Source of the DNA: Iamia sp038233335
GTDB lineage: Bacteria; Actinomycetota; Acidimicrobiia; Acidimicrobiales; Iamiaceae
DNA: 6,913 nucleotides
Direction of reading: 5' to 3'
Assembly (NCBI GenBank): GCA_038233335.1
Contig: JBBSME010000144.1
Span: 1 to 6,913, forward strand
The translations under genes were made by a program, and so were the position numbers. Below are positions 5,927 through 6,913 of this stretch, one piece after another (within the stretch, counting starts at the first letter, position 1; the number at the start of each line of letters is the position of its first letter). The notes under the pieces are model-generated. The model was not told where the DNA came from and made no database searches. It saw only the letters and a program-made list of their open reading frames with translations.

Positions 5927-6105
5927 TTGGCCATCCCCTGGAGCTCGTCGGAGAACTCGGCCCGCTGCTGGCTGAACCGGCGCATGGGCTCGGCCAGGCC
6001 GGGGGTGTCGAAGTCGGCCAGCGAGTCCGCGGCCTGGGCGAACCCCTCCTTGCCGTCCTCCAGGGTCTCGATCAGGTCCTTGGTCACTGCTGCGTCGTTC
6101 GACAT
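5923..6105 (-). CDS. Half-length DUF2383 / PA2169-type four-helix-bundle protein
   Basis: This encodes 60 residues starting MSNDAAVTKDLIETLEDGKE and continuing GFAQAADSLADFDTPGLAEP. The pattern LIET..DG..GF..AA with a later RRFSQQRAEFSDELQ (42-56) is that of the first two helices of DUF2383/PA2169 proteins, a ferritin-like four-helix family usually well over 100 residues. The second helix pair is missing: the frame stops exactly at the GTGA overlap with the PIG-L gene. It may be a natural two-helix form that dimerises into a four-helix bundle, or a truncated copy now serving as leader for the deacetylase gene. The start at ATG 6105 has GAGG (6111-6114) five bases upstream, a sound ribosome site. 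It is the first gene of the 6105-4177 operon. Its function is unknown, and the family often sits among stress genes. Confidence 0.75.
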   Translation of the reverse strand: MSNDAAVTKDLIETLEDGKEGFAQAADSLADFDTPGLAEPMRRFSQQRAEFSDELQGMAK

Positions 6106-6168
6106 GGTGGCCTCGCTGGTGGGCTTGAGAGCAACGGCTACCCGTCAGGGCACGGCCTGAGCGCGGAT

Positions 6169-6196
6169 CACCCGAACGGGTGTTGCGCCGCGGCGC
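6169..6196. promoter_or_regulatory. Two adjacent dyads between the acidic protein gene and the DUF2383 operon
   Basis: CACCCGAACGGGTG (6169-6182) and the perfect palindrome GCGCCGCGGCGC (6185-6196) lie two bases apart in the 180-bp gap 6106-6285. On the - strand they lie after the acidic protein gene and about 65 bases before the DUF2383 start. They could form a terminator for the first, an operator for the second, or both. No T tract is seen. The rest of the gap holds no supported gene. Confidence 0.35.
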
Positions 6197-6285
6197 GCAG
6201 CGTCAGTCGCCGGTGCGGAATGGCCTTGCGACCGAGGTCGACCTTGCGGGGCTTGGCCCGGTCGGTGACGGGATCGTGAGGGGGC

Positions 6286-6504
6286 TCAGGCGGGCCCGCC
6301 GCCTTCGGCGTCGTCGGGGCGCGGGTAGCCGAGGTCGTGGGTCTCCTTGCCCTTGGCCTCTCGGTTGAACTGGGCCTCGGCTTCCTCCTCGGTGTCGTTC
6401 TCGGCCGCCGCCTTCTCGGCCACATCCTCGTCTCGGGCCACGTCCTGGCCGAACCAGTCGTCGACCGTGCTGTTCTCGGGCTCGCGGATCTCGCCGTCGG
6501 GCAT
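6286..6504 (-). CDS. Small acidic hypothetical protein
   Basis: This encodes 72 residues, about a third Asp or Glu. I do not recognise a family. The N terminus MPDGEIREPENSTVDDWFGQ has one aromatic patch (Trp-Phe-Gly, 17-19). The middle DEDVAEKAAAENDTEEEAEA is probably a charged helix. The end, THDLGYPRPDDAEGG, looks extended and disordered. No signal peptide, membrane segment or cysteine is present. ATG 6504 has AGGAG (6514-6518) nine bases upstream, and the composition is unlike the arginine-rich proteins produced by wrong frames here, so it is probably real. Small acidic proteins of this kind are common beside CsbD and DUF2383 genes in actinobacteria and may be stress-induced. It is transcribed divergently from the LigD-type gene, and a GTTT-N14-GGGGAA element lies upstream. 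Confidence 0.65.
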   Translation of the reverse strand: MPDGEIREPENSTVDDWFGQDVARDEDVAEKAAAENDTEEEAEAQFNREAKGKETHDLGYPRPDDAEGGGPA

Positions 6505-6537
6505 GTGGTTCTGCTCCTAGGTCGGGAGCCCTCCACC

Positions 6538-6561
6538 TTCCCCGCCGGCCTCCGGGGAAAC
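6538..6561 (-). promoter_or_regulatory. Putative sigma-B/SigF-like promoter overlapping a hairpin
   Basis: On the - strand GTTT (6561-6558), a 14-base spacer and GGGGAA (6543-6538) resemble the general-stress sigma pattern GTTT-N14-16-GGGTAT, with four of six -10 bases matching. It would start transcription about 25 bases before ATG 6504. The same bases form a 7-bp inverted repeat (TTCCCCG 6538-6544 / CGGGGAA 6553-6559), which may itself be the functional element or explain the match by chance. Confidence 0.28.
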
Positions 6562-6604
6562 GGGCGCGGCGATTGCCGGGCGACGGACCGGGAAGGAATC
6601 CGCC

Positions 6605-6699
6605 ATGGTCGATGCCTGCAAGGACGACGGGGTGGGGGAGCGGTGAGCCCTCGGCTGGACGAGGCGGCCGCAGACGTGGTCTCCGGGAGCGCCCCGTGA
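6605..6699 (+). other. Two short overlapping ORFs leading into the LigD-type gene
   Basis: A near-ideal ribosome site GGAAGGA (6591-6597) precedes ATG 6605 by seven bases. The frame reads MVDACKDDGVGER and stops at 6646 in a GTGA overlap. The second frame (GTG 6643) gives 18 residues ending DVVSGSAP and stops at 6699, again in a GTGA overlap with the LigD start at 6696. Neither peptide is recognisable. They may be leader peptides, remnants of a frameshifted small gene, or chance. Confidence 0.3.
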
Positions 6700-6913
6700 G
6701 CAGCGCGACGACCACTCGGTCGGTCGCGGGCCGGGCCCTGGAGACCTCGAACCTCCACAAGGTGTTCTTCCCGGACGATGGGGTGACCAAGGGCGACGTG
6801 CTCGACCACTACGAGCGCGTCGCCGACGTCATGCTCCCCCACGTCGGTGGGCGGCCACTGGTGCTCCAGCGCTTCCCCGACGGTGTCGAGCGGCAGGGGT
6901 TCTTCCAGAAGAA
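6696..6913 (+). CDS. LigD-type polymerase/primase domain protein, N-terminal part (3' end outside window)
   Basis: The first 72 codons are present. GTG 6696 has GGGAG at 6685-6689, six bases upstream. The sequence SNLHKVFFPDDGVTKGDVLD (18-37) followed by HYERVADVMLPHVGGRPLVL and QRFPDGVERQGFFQK (58-72) is the N-terminal signature of the LigD polymerase domain (pattern: nPdKv.FP..G.TKgdl..YY..VA..mLPH...RPl...R.PdG....gFfQK). In bacterial NHEJ this archaeo-eukaryotic-primase-type domain fills gaps and adds ribonucleotides at Ku-bound breaks. The catalytic Asp pair lies further on and is not visible. Whether this is a stand-alone polymerase or fused to ligase and phosphoesterase domains cannot be told, so no symbol is given. 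No Ku gene is in the window. The first 13 residues are variable and low in information. Confidence 0.9.
   Translation, partial: MSSATTTRSVAGRALETSNLHKVFFPDDGVTKGDVLDHYERVADVMLPHVGGRPLVLQRFPDGVERQGFFQK

Noticed and set aside
5231..6160. 309-residue + strand open frame opposite the PIG-L and DUF2383 genes
   Set aside because: Composition is Arg/Gly/Val-rich with no recognisable domain; the opposite strand holds the PIG-L and DUF2383 motifs.
6168..6842. 224-residue - strand open frame spanning the acidic gene and the LigD start
   Set aside because: Arg/Pro-rich shadow opposite the LigD signature. Its last 30 or so codons (6168-6285) lie outside other genes but have no start of their own.

Overview
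The window is a GC-rich (roughly 70% by eye), gene-dense stretch of bacterial chromosome. GTG starts, 4-bp GTGA stop/start overlaps, a LigD-type NHEJ polymerase domain, CsbD and a Rho-N-like small protein all fit an Actinomycetota genome. An Acidimicrobiia-like lineage is plausible, but this is inference from gene style, not a database result.

Layout. (1) Positions 1-869, + strand: the 3' end of a peptide deformylase gene. Next comes a short intergenic stretch holding a CsoR-type operator-like dyad and a well-spaced ribosome site in front of a 7-codon stub. Two small stress-type genes follow, a CsbD-family protein and a DUF7218/Rho-N-like protein. (2) Positions 936-2633, - strand: a complete VLCAD-like acyl-CoA dehydrogenase that keeps its catalytic glutamate. 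(3) Positions 2806-4160, + strand: a NodS-like SAM methyltransferase and a family 2 glycosyltransferase, coupled by a GTGA overlap. (4) Positions 4177-6105, - strand: a half-length DUF2383/PA2169-type helical protein, a PIG-L deacetylase and a degenerate acyl-CoA dehydrogenase-like protein, all overlapping. They converge on region 3 with a gap of only 16 bp. (5) Positions 6286-6504, - strand: a small acidic orphan protein. It is divergent from (6) the 5' end of a LigD-type polymerase gene that runs off the window at 6913.

The most interesting block is 2806-5926. It combines a glycosyltransferase, an amide deacetylase, an N-methyltransferase-like enzyme and a flavoprotein of acyl-CoA dehydrogenase fold. 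The first three are the enzyme types that build and trim rhizobial Nod factors (NodC, NodB, NodS), although the deacetylase here is PIG-L rather than NodB fold. The likely job is assembly and tailoring of an unknown amino-sugar glycoconjugate or small metabolite. The flanking small genes (CsbD, DUF7218, DUF2383, acidic 72-residue protein) and LigD give the surroundings a stress and DNA-repair flavour.

No tRNA, rRNA, CRISPR array, IS element or phage gene was seen. No stretch above 300 bases lacks a gene.
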